Origin: Schizochytrium sp. TIO01
Taxonomy: Eukaryota > Sar > Bigyra > Thraustochytrida > Thraustochytriidae
Direction of reading: 5' to 3'
Length of the DNA stretch: 64,000 bases
Assembly (NCBI GenBank): GCA_004764695.1
Contig: SMSO01000034.1
Location: 2,240,501-2,304,500 of the forward strand
Of this stretch, positions 10,291 to 20,292 are shown piece after piece. Position numbers and translations under genes: made by a program. Position 1 is the stretch's first letter. Each line of letters opens with the position of its first letter. Under the pieces are notes generated by a model. The model saw nothing but the letters and a program-made list of their open reading frames with translations. It did not search any database and had not been told where the DNA came from.

Positions 10291-12652
10291 TTATGCAGAA
10301 TCATTGCCGGCAGCAATCCTCAGGGCAATTTCAGAGGTAACCTCGAGAAAAGCGAGAGCCACAGGGAAAGACTTGTTGTACGCGTTAAACGTATGGGCTC
10401 CTTCACGAGCCTTGAGGACTTCTGGTGTGATCGTTTTCCAATGATCTGTAAAGACTACGCGGGTTAAATCAATCCATGCCCAATCGAAGTCTTCACGGAG
10501 CTCCTGCAGCGTCGGTGCCTTTACACCAGGAGCAAAGGACGCTAAAGCCTTCTGCAAGCAGGTGTGGTAATGCTCAACAAGCGGCTGAATGGCTGAAAAA
10601 CTATCTACATCACCGCTAGCGGCAATAGAATAGGCAACATCTGCAGCAGCGATACCAAGCCCAGACCATTGAAAGTCAATAAGGCCAACATCCTCACTAT
10701 TTTCCTTAAAGAAAAAATTAGGTGATTTTGCATCACCGTGCACAATAGTCTGAATACGACGGCCCACTTTAATTGACTCGTGGTTTCCTTGAATTCCATG
10801 AGTACGAATAGAGGCTTCTTCCGCAAGATCACGAATCAGGCTTCCAAGACCGAGCATGTCCTGGTCAAGACCAAAACTTTCATGGATTCGGGCCCAAGTC
10901 GATATGATATGGTTGAGTTGACCTTTCGGTTGCTGGCCAAGGTGCCAATATGAGCCTGTTTCCCATAATTGAGGCGCGAGCTTGACTCCAGGGGCATTTG
11001 CAGGCTGTCCTTCGACCCAATAAAAGGCGTGAAAGTTTGCTAATGTCTCCATGCACAGCTGAAGCTGGTCTCTGTTAAGATAAGGAAACTGGAGCCATCC
11101 ATCTTCTTTGCGAAGGTCGGGCAGGAATACAGCAAAACGAGAGTCAAGGGGTACGTCAAAGCGCGGTTTTGTCTCGATACGATAGGGCAGAGCAAGACAC
11201 GGCTTCCCCTTGGCCATTTCTGCAAAAAGTTTGGTTTCTGGTGCTCCTACAAAAGCAAACTCTACGCCAGAGCTTTTTACGTCGCGTAAAATTTTGTAAG
11301 GAGTCACTTGGCTCTTCTTGATGGCAAAGGGCATTTCACGAAGCACAATCCGCTTGTAAAAAATCGATCCTGACGGGTAGCACTTAATACGGCATGCAGC
11401 ACTCTGTTTGTAACGCACCGCGCTTGATTCGTCTGCGCAGAAACCTGTTACTTCAGTTTGCAAAATTTCACCAAGTTTTTCCACTGTGAGGGGCTGGCCA
11501 TTGAGATCTCTCGCAACATCTAAGGCTTGCGCTGCGGGCTCCCCTTCTCCGTCAACTTGCAAGCCATAGAGTTTTGCGAGCTCAGGCATAGCACGAATTG
11601 AATCGCAAAGCTCCTCGTGAGATTGCTTGGCACGGGATTTATAATTTGGGCCGGTTGCAATCACACCAAAGCGATTCACTAATGTTGGCACGTTTCCGGT
11701 ATGCTCGATCGGGTGTCCAGCAAGTGTCGTGAGAAGACCGCCTTGTCCCTGGGCGGTCAGCAATGCTTCTGGAGCACACGAGTCCCACAGAGAGCTGGCC
11801 AAGTTGAACAGAGCTACATCCGCCTGGCCTGTCAGAAGGCGCAGAACCTTATTGCCGCATCCGCCCACAGAGATGTCATGGTCGGCTTTGATATGCGAAG
11901 CAGCAACCTCCTGCAAGAGTGCCTCCTTAATCTTGGCAGAGTTTGCAGCAACGACCTCCGTATCACCATGTGAAGATGAGCGCGCAAAGTCACTCTTATC
12001 TGCAATATCTAAGCCGTGCAGACTGCCACCAACGATTCCATAAAGACAGTGACCTTTGGCTTGAGAGGCGGTTTCGGCAGAGGCGCCAATTTTACCGTCG
12101 TGAAACGGCAAGTTCATCACTCCTGCCACAGGCCGACCACGCCATGCGATGCCAATGAGCGTCTGACAAGACATCAGACGTCCTTCAACAAATTCTCGAG
12201 TTCCATCCACGGGGTCCACGAAGACACATACCTCTTCAAAGTCAGCAGGGAACATATCCAGATCCGTGGTGCCCACAGGTGGTAGCTGAAGCTCAAGATC
12301 CTTGCCGGCCTGCAATTTCTCTTGAGTCGCCTGGGACTCCAACTTTGTCGAAGAAGACTCTGAGCCCTTGGAACTAATTTTCTTAATATCGTCCTCATCT
12401 TCTTCTCCGATGATTTGCAGGTTTGGTCCAAAGGTATCGCGTAGACCGTTCACCACAACTTGCTGAGCTCTTTGGTCGGCGACAGTGAGGTATGTTCGCG
12501 GGTCATCAGCATCTTTGAGGCTAGCATCGAGAGGTTTTCCAGCTTCGCGATCAGCCTGCACGCTTCGAATGACATTCCCCTGCTTCGCGGGCAAGCTCCA
12601 CGCAGCGTTTCAAGAGTTTGCCTAGCACTTGAGTGCCCGAATCTGTCTCCAT
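10291..12652 (-). CDS. 3'(2'),5'-bisphosphate nucleotidase fused to an APH/choline-kinase-like domain; 1-base frameshift near the N-terminus
   Basis: The N-terminal half is an inositol-monophosphatase-fold enzyme of the BPNT1/HAL2 type, which splits PAP to AMP and Pi. Visible motifs (numbered from ATG 12652 after frame repair) are GEED at 82-85, DPVDGTREF from 146 (metal-binding Asp residues) and WDSCAPE at 289-295, the signature of this subfamily. From ~405 to the end is an APH/EcKinase-like fold: SIFYKRIV with a candidate ATP-site Lys (~433), HGDAKSPN at 638-645 (catalytic Asp and metal Asn) and IDFQWSG at 658 (DFG-equivalent Asp). The kinase substrate is unknown. The first 25 residues (METDSGTQVL...REAG) lie in another frame, joined at a CCCC run (12577-12580). 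With one base fewer the reading is AREAGNVIRSV, as expected for the family, and the product is 786 residues. The two-domain fusion itself is read within a single frame and does not depend on the repair. Confidence 0.85.
12577..12580 (-). other. Homopolymer frameshift near the nucleotidase N-terminus
   Basis: GGGG on the gene strand. The upstream frame ends GECHSKRAG and stops; the downstream frame reads NVIRSVQADRE. Three Gs would join them as AREAGNVIRSV, matching the first helix of BPNT1-type enzymes. Confidence 0.75.
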
Positions 12653-13755
12653 TTTCTGCCGCCGGCTACACTCCGTCGAGGTCGATGGCCTTTCACGGTT
12701 CTGCTTTCGAGTACAGCTCGAGGTAGTTTCTACAGACCCAGCAATGCACGTCAAGCCACTTTCCTCTACGCCGGACTCACGAGCAGTTGATAGATTTAGT
12801 AATCATGACCTTCACGATATCGAGTGACCAAGAGTTGTCTCGCAGTACCTATGGTTATATAATTATGATACTAGTAGTCGAGACATAGTGTTATATCCTG
12901 GCAATGCTGAAGCTGACGGAGGCTGAGGAGGCCCTTGGCTCAGCGAGTCGCTATAACGAGGTCGTTTTGAGGAGCTATTCGTTGATCTTTATCGCGATCT
13001 TTCTGCTGTAATATGACTCGAGAATTGGTATTGTAAGGGAAATGCAAAAGTATAGTTTGATTTTTTTTTCTTGGTTCATGGCATACTTCATCATCATGTA
13101 TACCTAATTTGCAAAGGTTTACGCAATGCGCGATGCATTATGGCAAGAAGAGGTCTTGGCTTTTTGAACATTCGAATCTGATATTCCAACATGCATAGGA
13201 CCTGGATTATATGCCACTGTTTAGCCTATTCACTGTGTCAAAGAAAAGGTCTTCAGTGGTTTTGAAACGCCATCCTATACCTAATTTATTGGATTTCTAT
13301 ATTAGATATGTGCGATTGTAATTCCTGTAAAGGTTTGGCTGCCGTTTTCATTCATGGGAAGGTACGACGCACTAATTCACTAGATTTCATTTACAGTCTT
13401 TCTTTCCAAGTTATTCAAGGATCCCTGCCATCGCCACCTTTCGTGTACTTGCTTCGTTACAACCTCTGCCTAATTCCCATCATCAAATGGACCTGATGGT
13501 CGCAACGATACCTTGGTGTAGTCGTGTGCCGAGGTTTTCTTCATTCGGATGCAATGTATTTTTTTAATTGACATACTTTTTAGTAAGCAGGGCCAGTAAG
13601 TACGTACTAGTAGGCCCAACGAGCAACTAAGTAACATTAGATGTGCAAGAAAATGCATCTCGATTTGGGAAGTCACCCACCCGGACTCTGTGTGGGCTGG
13701 CACGATGGCATGGTCTCTGATGTGCGTAGATCTCGAGGTTCTTTTGCATACTTGC

Positions 13756-13796
<41 letters not shown>

Positions 13797-14514
13797 GCCC
13801 AGGAAGGTAGCATCGGGGCCTCCGCATGATGCTTGCGATGTACTTTCCGACCGCCGTCTTGCTTCAGCACCAACTGCTTCTCCTGAAGACATTATGATAC
13901 CTACTTACTGCTACTGTTCTTTTCCAAAGTTTGATCAGTTGCGCAAGTATGGTACCTCTAAAATGGTCGCAGCAGATTCGCTGGCGTGAACGTAGTTTTG
14001 CTTTCGCTAAAGTCCACCTATCTGGCTGCAGATCTAACCGCGATCTTGACTCTTCTTGACGGACCCCGAGAGTCAAGTTGCGGGCCGTGCGGTTAAGTGC
14101 AGAGTTTACATAACCTTCAATTCAGCCCACGGAATCATTACCACTCTCGAATCGAACCATGACCAGCAGCACCTACATTCGTGTCTTGGTCAGCGCACAC
14201 CCCTATCTTACTTTACCAACCAGTGTGAACTGTGTAACATTGCGGCACGTGCAGGAATTAAAAAAAAATCACTAAGGGCGTCGTAGCAATAGCTTTGGGA
14301 GCACTCAATTAGTTGTTGGAATATCAGTGGTAAAATACAGCGGCCCTCCTGAAGCAACGCGTACTTCAGGGCAGAAGGGAACTTAAGGTTTGGTGGGCTG
14401 GCACCAGGGCAGCAAACTTGCAACTGCAACACGGGTAGGTTGCGATTGCAAAGTTTGTTCTGTTGCTTGCAGAGGGTACTGAGGTCTCGACAAGTCTGTA
14501 GCGGCGAGGAACAA
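12653..14514. other. Divergent intergenic region
   Basis: About 1.9 kb between the nucleotidase-kinase gene and the AIG1-like gene. It contains a (CTTG)n microsatellite at 13757-13796. Frames that read QASK or CLLA repeats across it are products of the microsatellite. No other gene was recognised. Confidence 0.45.
13757..13796. repeat. (CTTG)n microsatellite
   Basis: About ten uninterrupted copies of the tetranucleotide CTTG/TTGC. Confidence 0.9.
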
Positions 14515-15762
14515 ATGGCGCCGTCACCCACGGATTTGCTTCATGCGGCCATCACTACGGCTACGCTGGTGATGGCGTTATGGACCGTTCGCATGGACCT
14601 TAAATACTTTTATGGTTGGCAACAGGGTGCCTGGATGTTTAAGTTCACGCACTGGTCTATGACTTCAACTTTAGCTTATCTGGTGTTGTCATTCTTTGAC
14701 ATTCTAACAGGCTATGGCCCTCTGGGGCCTCCAAGGCGTTGGCTGCTGTTGACGACAACAGTGCTCGCTGTAGCTGTAGATACTGGATTCTTTGGTTTCA
14801 TCTTTCCCAAGAGACTTAATAATCCACCTTCAGACGAGCCCATTCTCTCTGTTACGTCGGCTCATAAACATGCTATTAACCTGTTGTGGATCCTTGCAGA
14901 TGCTGGCTCCCGTCCACATGCTTGGCCAGCGCCTGGAATATTGGCAGTAGAAATCACTATATTTACTTTCATTGTCCCTATGATCGTTACGACCGTGTTT
15001 TACCGTGTAGCCTCAATCCTTAAGGATGAAGAGACGGGCGCTGATCTACTGAACTTTGTTGGTGTTCCATTGCCTGACCCGGATGAAGAGTATGATGAAG
15101 ATGTGCAGCTGCGTGGAAATAACACTGCCATCCCTGGACATTGGATTTACGCAAGCTTCAAGCACCCGAAGCTCCGAACTCTGTTTGTACTCTCTCCATT
15201 GATTTATGGTCCTGTCAGTCTTGTGCTCTTGCTTTTAGCTCACAATGCGCTCAATGAAAAGGAACCTACCCAACTTATCACATTGGCTTTGATCCTCTTC
15301 ATCACCCCAGCGCTCTACTTGCCAGAGGTGTGGAAAAAGCACAAGGTTGAAATTATTGATGCCGTGAATGATGTAGCCACACAAGTCAGTAATATGGGTC
15401 GTGGCGCAAAATATTTGCTTGACTTGCTCATGGAATTTGCCGAAACCTACCATTCTCGGGCTCATACTGATGAGCTTCAAAGCGGCTTCGACGGAGTTCT
15501 TAGCATTGTTTCAGAGCTCACCCTTATGATGGGTGAAGATCTCGGAGCCATTTGGCATGATCTTGTACTGCTTGCAGAGAGAATTCATAGTGATGTCTTT
15601 GGTGATTTGTCAAAACATCTGAGGATTAACTTTACTGCCTCAGGAAGCGCCCAAGAGGAGCGCAAGAGCAAACGTCGAAGCAGCACCCGAAGCCATAAGT
15701 CGTCTTCAGTGTCTTCCCGTCGTCGCTCTTCAGCTCGCCCCGATGAAGGCTCAGCAGAATAG
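14515..15762 (+). CDS. Multi-span membrane protein, possibly AIG1/FAR-17a (ADTRP)-like
   Basis: I choose ATG 14515 (MAPSPTDLLHAA), which puts the first hydrophobic segment near the N-terminus; an in-frame ATG at 14440 would add 25 residues of no clear character. The product is 415 residues with five or six membrane segments in the first ~290: KFTHWSMTSTLAYLVLSFFD, RRWLLLTTTVLAVAVDTGFF, EITIFTFIVPMIVTTVF, LFVLSPLIYGPVSLVLLLLA and LITLALILFITPALYL. The HW motif in the second segment and the later HKHAINLLWILAD motif faintly recall the AIG1/ADTRP hydrolase family, whose Thr and His residues act on fatty-acid esters of hydroxy fatty acids. That link is tentative. The C-terminal ~35 residues are Ser/Arg-rich and disordered. 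Confidence 0.7.
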   Translation: MAPSPTDLLHAAITTATLVMALWTVRMDLKYFYGWQQGAWMFKFTHWSMTSTLAYLVLSFFDILTGYGPLGPPRRWLLLTTTVLAVAVDTGFFGFIFPKRLNNPPSDEPILSVTSAHKHAINLLWILADAGSRPHAWPAPGILAVEITIFTFIVPMIVTTVFYRVASILKDEETGADLLNFVGVPLPDPDEEYDEDVQLRGNNTAIPGHWIYASFKHPKLRTLFVLSPLIYGPVSLVLLLLAHNALNEKEPTQLITLALILFITPALYLPEVWKKHKVEIIDAVNDVATQVSNMGRGAKYLLDLLMEFAETYHSRAHTDELQSGFDGVLSIVSELTLMMGEDLGAIWHDLVLLAERIHSDVFGDLSKHLRINFTASGSAQEERKSKRRSSTRSHKSSSVSSRRRSSARPDEGSAE

Positions 15763-16810
15763 TTGAACAGCTAAACTCTGTAATAGCTCAGCGCAGTCAT
15801 AGATTTATCTGGTTGGCGTAGTGAATTCATAATGCTTTTCAAGTCACAAATAATCATCTGAATAGTAGTAATAATTATACATCGTTTTACAAATTCCTCT
15901 ACATAAACATAATTTTCTAAAAGATATGCATTTTCTGAGTTTTCTATTCTCCTCTCTAACTTCTCTATAAATCTATGCTCGGTCAATTTTTGGTGAAAGG
16001 GGGCATCAGAAAAGGGCCCCAAGGAAAACTTAGATAAAGCAAAATAAGGTTTTTCATTTCAATCATTACCATGGATAATTTAAGAAAGGAATCAATGGGC
16101 GGGTAGTGAAGTGGAAACCTGGCATTGCGAAGACCATACATAGCCACGGTCCTCCGAAAACTAATACCTTGCTGGTTGCTTAGGTGTGCATACATCTACT
16201 CGATCAACCGGAAACCTTTGAAGCTTTTGTGCACAGTCAACAATGCTGAACGTTCTTTGAAAGCATACTATGCATGAGTATTGCATACATATAACATGCT
16301 GCGTTTCGAATATGTACTAAACAGGGATACATTGTACAGATTTAAAACTTGCAAAGACGATGCAACAGAAGTTGCACAAATAAGTCAAAACAGATATTTG
16401 ACTTAGACGCACAAGCTTCCTTTATAGTAGAAGGAATGGACGTGCATTGTTTATGACTGGAAGCGATTCGAATTGATTCATTGAAAGTAGCAACAACAGT
16501 GATTGAGACGATACAGAAAGGTCCAATCACACATTGGGTCTATTAAACGAAAGCTGGAGAAGAAAAAAACGTATGCAAGTATGGCAGTAGCCAGGCGTCG
16601 CAGGTATATGTCTAATTACACCACTGCAAATAGACAAATAAACAATTTAAGCGCACTACTCCTATCGCATGCTAGCAAAGCATGCGCCCCTTTCTCTCGT
16701 ACACATCCGAAAGCGCCCGCGCAAATAAGAAAGCGAGCTTGGATTTGAAAGGAAGGGTATTAAATACAAGACATGAGACGTATTGCTAGGTGATTCTAAG
16801 ACCCTTGCAA
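15763..16810. other. Convergent intergenic region
   Basis: About 1 kb of AT-rich sequence between the AIG1-like gene (+) and the CREST-like gene (-). No gene recognised. Confidence 0.45.
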
Positions 16811-17869
16811 TTATTTCCGATAAAAGCCCTGGGTTGCTATGATAAGCATGACAGCAGTGGCATTGCAAGCAGTCACCATTGCATGCGAGAAGCGAACATC
16901 AAGACCAGCGATGAGCTTTTCACGCATACGTGAAGAAAGTGTAACCCAAGAGAACAAGCAGGGCATGGCAACGATTCCGCTGAGAATGGACCAGTCCGCA
17001 ATGCTGGTGTATCCAGATAGATGGAAAAGCACGTAAGCAACCGCAAGAAGCGCTGTAGCACCCAGAGTGAGGTCGAGTACCAAGTCACAGTTGGTATGCA
17101 TCGCGTGGTACGCAAAGGCAGTGCAGCTTGCACCAGCAAGCAGGAGTGTAAGGTCTCTCCACCCGAGGCTCCACACGGCAAAGATACCGGCAGTCTGGAA
17201 GGCATATCCAACCCAGAACCACCAGTGAGAGAAGTGGTGTCCCTGAAAGATAACGTCGTTCGAGGAGGTGACGACCACATCCTTGCTTCCCTTGAAAAAC
17301 TCGCGGAGGTTGCTGAAAAAGGTCCTTTCGACAACATCGCGCATCATAAATAAGCATCCAAGTGCAAACACGAGGCCATACTGAAAAGCCTCCCACGTGA
17401 AGAGCTCAAACGAAAGTTTGGATGCGGTTTCGGTGCGAATGTAGTCTGCCACGAGCACAGTGCCGCCTGCCGTAACGTAGTGCCAGAGAATGTGATAGAA
17501 GTCATAATTCTTGCTGCCCGGGAGATCACTTGCCACAAAGAGAAAGATTAACATGGGGAAGCTGATACCACAGCCGCCTACGAAGTCGTACCTGCCCTTG
17601 TGGATCGCATCAATGAAGCAGAGCGTGGACATTACAAAGAGTGAGCTCGCAAAGAGCGCATCAAGCCAAAGGTGAGAGTGTTCTGCGTGTACGTGGTACA
17701 TTGATGAACCAGCCGTCACAAACAGAAGGAGAACCGCCACATCCCACACGCCCATGCAAGCTGCGGCGCCGCTCGCTGCCACATACGCCCCATTCGACCA
17801 CAGCATGTGATCGCTCCATGAGCGAAACTCAGGCCTCTTCGCCACTCCCACGCAGCACGCACCGGCCAT
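16811..17869 (-). CDS. Seven-or-more-TM protein with duplicated CREST-like motifs (TMEM8/DUF3522-like)
   Basis: The 352-residue protein starts MAGACCVGVAKRPEF. Hydrophobic segments alternate through most of its length. Two regions carry the same motif: SSMYHVHAEHSHLWLDALF in the first half and FAYHAMHTNCDLVLDLTLG in the second, each with Tyr-His followed by Leu-Asp. A HILWHY motif (H-x3-H) lies at about residue 130. Ser, Asp and paired His residues in these positions are the metal-site signature of the CREST superfamily (ceramidases, PAQR receptors, Per1, TMEM8/myomaker), which are metal-dependent membrane hydrolases or related proteins. The duplication suggests two half-domains. Substrate unknown; family assignment is from motif placement only. 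Confidence 0.65.
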   Translation of the reverse strand: MAGACCVGVAKRPEFRSWSDHMLWSNGAYVAASGAAACMGVWDVAVLLLFVTAGSSMYHVHAEHSHLWLDALFASSLFVMSTLCFIDAIHKGRYDFVGGCGISFPMLIFLFVASDLPGSKNYDFYHILWHYVTAGGTVLVADYIRTETASKLSFELFTWEAFQYGLVFALGCLFMMRDVVERTFFSNLREFFKGSKDVVVTSSNDVIFQGHHFSHWWFWVGYAFQTAGIFAVWSLGWRDLTLLLAGASCTAFAYHAMHTNCDLVLDLTLGATALLAVAYVLFHLSGYTSIADWSILSGIVAMPCLFSWVTLSSRMREKLIAGLDVRFSHAMVTACNATAVMLIIATQGFYRK

Positions 17870-18054
17870 GGTGACAAGCCACCTTCACGTCGCCAGCGTA
17901 ACTTTCGACTTCACCTCGGCTTCCCAATTCGGATTTGCTGCGATTCCTTCTCCAAGTTTTCACTTCATCACCGCAGTCGCAAACTCCGTCAATCCAATAA
18001 TCCGAATCATCTCAATCCCTATCTAACCCTTAAGCACTCCTACAGGGTCACTAC

Positions 18055-18136
18055 ATTTCATTTCATTCAATTTCATTCAATTTCATTCATTCATTCATTC
18101 ATTCATTCATTCATTCATTCATTCATTCATTCATTC
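18055..18136. repeat. (CATT)n microsatellite
   Basis: Nearly perfect CATT repeat with a few CAATT interruptions at the start, followed by a pyrimidine-rich tract. Confidence 0.9.
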
Positions 18137-18160
18137 TTTTCTTTTCTTTTCTCTCTCTGT

Positions 18161-18212
18161 ATTACATTACATTACATTACATTACATTACATTACATTAC
18201 ATTGCATTACAT
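18161..18212. repeat. (ATTAC)n microsatellite
   Basis: About ten copies of the pentanucleotide ATTAC, decaying at the right end. Confidence 0.9.
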
Positions 18213-18683
18213 CGCACGCACTTCTTTTTCTGCCACTGTTCCTTTTTTAATGCTTGAAACCATCGCCTCTTTCGTCTGCGAGGGGGAAACCAGCCATCCA
18301 GACCCACGCTTTAAGCAAGCAGATCAACGCCGCGTGAGGCGACCCTCCTCAGGCCTCAAGCTGCTCGAGGTCTTCTCCAGATTGACTTGCTTTCTCGCAT
18401 TCCATTCTTGCTCATGACTGACTTTTGCGAATGAAGAGGACCAAAACAACATTTTCTTTCACTCTTTCACTCTTTCGCTCTTTCGAAGTCTCTGCAGCGC
18501 AGCATAGGACCCACCTACCCTTTACTAGCGCTCAGGGCGCCATCTTCGTGTCCCTTTTTTGCCTTTCGCCCTGTCAATAGATTTTGGCGGACCCGGTGTA
18601 TACAGCGTTATTTACAGGTTGAGTAGTGCTGGGTCCGGTGGGATATGGGGCGGCTCTGACATCGTTCGTCGTCATCAAAAACT

Positions 18684-18735
18684 TTTTCTTTCTTTCTTTC
18701 TTTTCTCTTTGATGGTTTCTTTCTTTCTTTCTTTT
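18684..18735. repeat. (CTTT)n microsatellite
   Basis: Interrupted CTTT repeats in two blocks. Confidence 0.8.
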
Positions 18736-20292
18736 GGGTTATGAACATCAAAGTAATGATATTTTTTAATAGAAAGAAGCACTCAAAACTTTGAACAGAG
18801 ATTGAGAAACAACAGAGAAGAAACGAAGTGGAAAGAGGTTTACAGAATGACAGAATGAAGAAACGAATGACTCGGAATGAATGACATCTGTCGTCTGTTT
18901 GCTTCGAGGCTTCGAGAGATCAAATAGAAGACACCGTCGAACCGCTGAAGAACTCTTGGTCTGGGCAGCGACTCCTTTAAAGTAGTGCTGAAGCCACAAA
19001 GTTATGTTTGGTCTTTCATGTTTCAGGAATGCAAACGCCGCCAGCGAAGCTTCCGAGTGCCGCAGGCGAAGACCTTGGTCCCCGCCACTTGCGATGACGA
19101 GAACCCACGGCACGCAGAGCTCTTCTGCGTCCTGCCGTCTCCTCGCCAAGGCCAGCCAGCCGGCCAAGCTCAAGCTTCATCTCCTCTGGCTGACCCAACC
19201 AATACCGCGAACGCTAAGAGCGACCAACGGCGCATGGGAATTGCAATCGTCGCCAGGCAGAACTGCGACGCTACATGGTTCGACCTCGTGCGTAGCCGAT
19301 CGCTCGCGAGGATGGCCTCGGGCGGCAGCTGACGACAACCAGCTGACTCGTGCGAGCTCCTCGCTGCTCTGGGCGGCAGCGGCGTTACGCACAGGCTCAG
19401 CGAGCTGGGCGTCTCCAGGAGGACCTGGACCAGGTTTTCAGGAACGCTCGAGAGCGGTTTCGTGAGGCGCATCATCGAGCGCATCACCCGACTGGAGCAG
19501 GGCTGGCCAGGCAGCCAGCTGGCTAGCTAGGCGGTGCCTGCACCACCCACGGTGACGATGAAGATGGCCAACACTCACAACTGCTGCGAGCGGTGTTCGT
19601 CGCTCGGAAGAGCTTCGACGAGAAGGTACGCTCGTCAGCTTTGATTCATACAGATGGACAAAGAGTGCATCATCGTAGAACGCGGTAAGGTGCCGGTAGG
19701 GTTGGCGATCCTCGAGAGCTTTGGGGACATTCGCTCCAGTTCGACCGCTCGTTCGAAGGGCGTTCAAGGTTAGGTGTCAGCACTGGACAGAACAAGGGAG
19801 AGCATCGGCAGAAATGAGTTTGTGTGCGTGTGCGAATAGGTTGAAGTTGCTTTAACGAGCGAGGCTATGCGCTGTCTCTCTGGACCCCTCGAGCTAGATG
19901 GGCTCTTGGAACGCGGAGTTAGATAGTGTTGTTAAATGAATTCAGAAATGATGTGGAGGAGGATCGATACCGCCCGGTACAGCGAATTGAGAGGCGGGTA
20001 GCGCACACAGCGTCTGGTACACACATGTGTTTCGAAAGAAAAGTTGGAGGCTTGAAATCATAGTGTCGCAGTTTCGACGCTGGGGTGATGAGCAGTAGAT
20101 TGAGCGTGAGTCGAGCTAACACACGCAGGGGCATGAGAGGCATGGAGATGAGCTCTTAATACGGAAAAGAAAAGAAAAGAATAGAATAGAAAAGAAAAGA
20201 AATCTGAATAAATTAGAAAGAATAGAATTTTGTTGACCCAGAGGCCATTTTTTCGAAAACAACTAGTGAAAGAAAAAGGAAATCTTCGCAAA

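Larger units (their letters stand above)
17870..20292. other. Long intergenic region with microsatellites and one GC-rich island
   Basis: About 2.4 kb. It contains (CATT)n, (ATTAC)n and (CTTT)n tracts. A GC-rich island at ~18900-19770 has overlapping frames on both strands. On the minus strand, ATG 19235 starts a signal-peptide-like stretch (MRRWSLLAFAVLVGSARG) that meets a stop at 19170-19172, and a second frame (19173-18766, 135 residues) continues. No homologue was recognised, so no gene is called here. Confidence 0.4.

Noticed and set aside
13470-13892. 140-codon minus frame with QASK repeats
   Set aside because: Its central part is the (CTTG)n microsatellite and the rest has no coding character.
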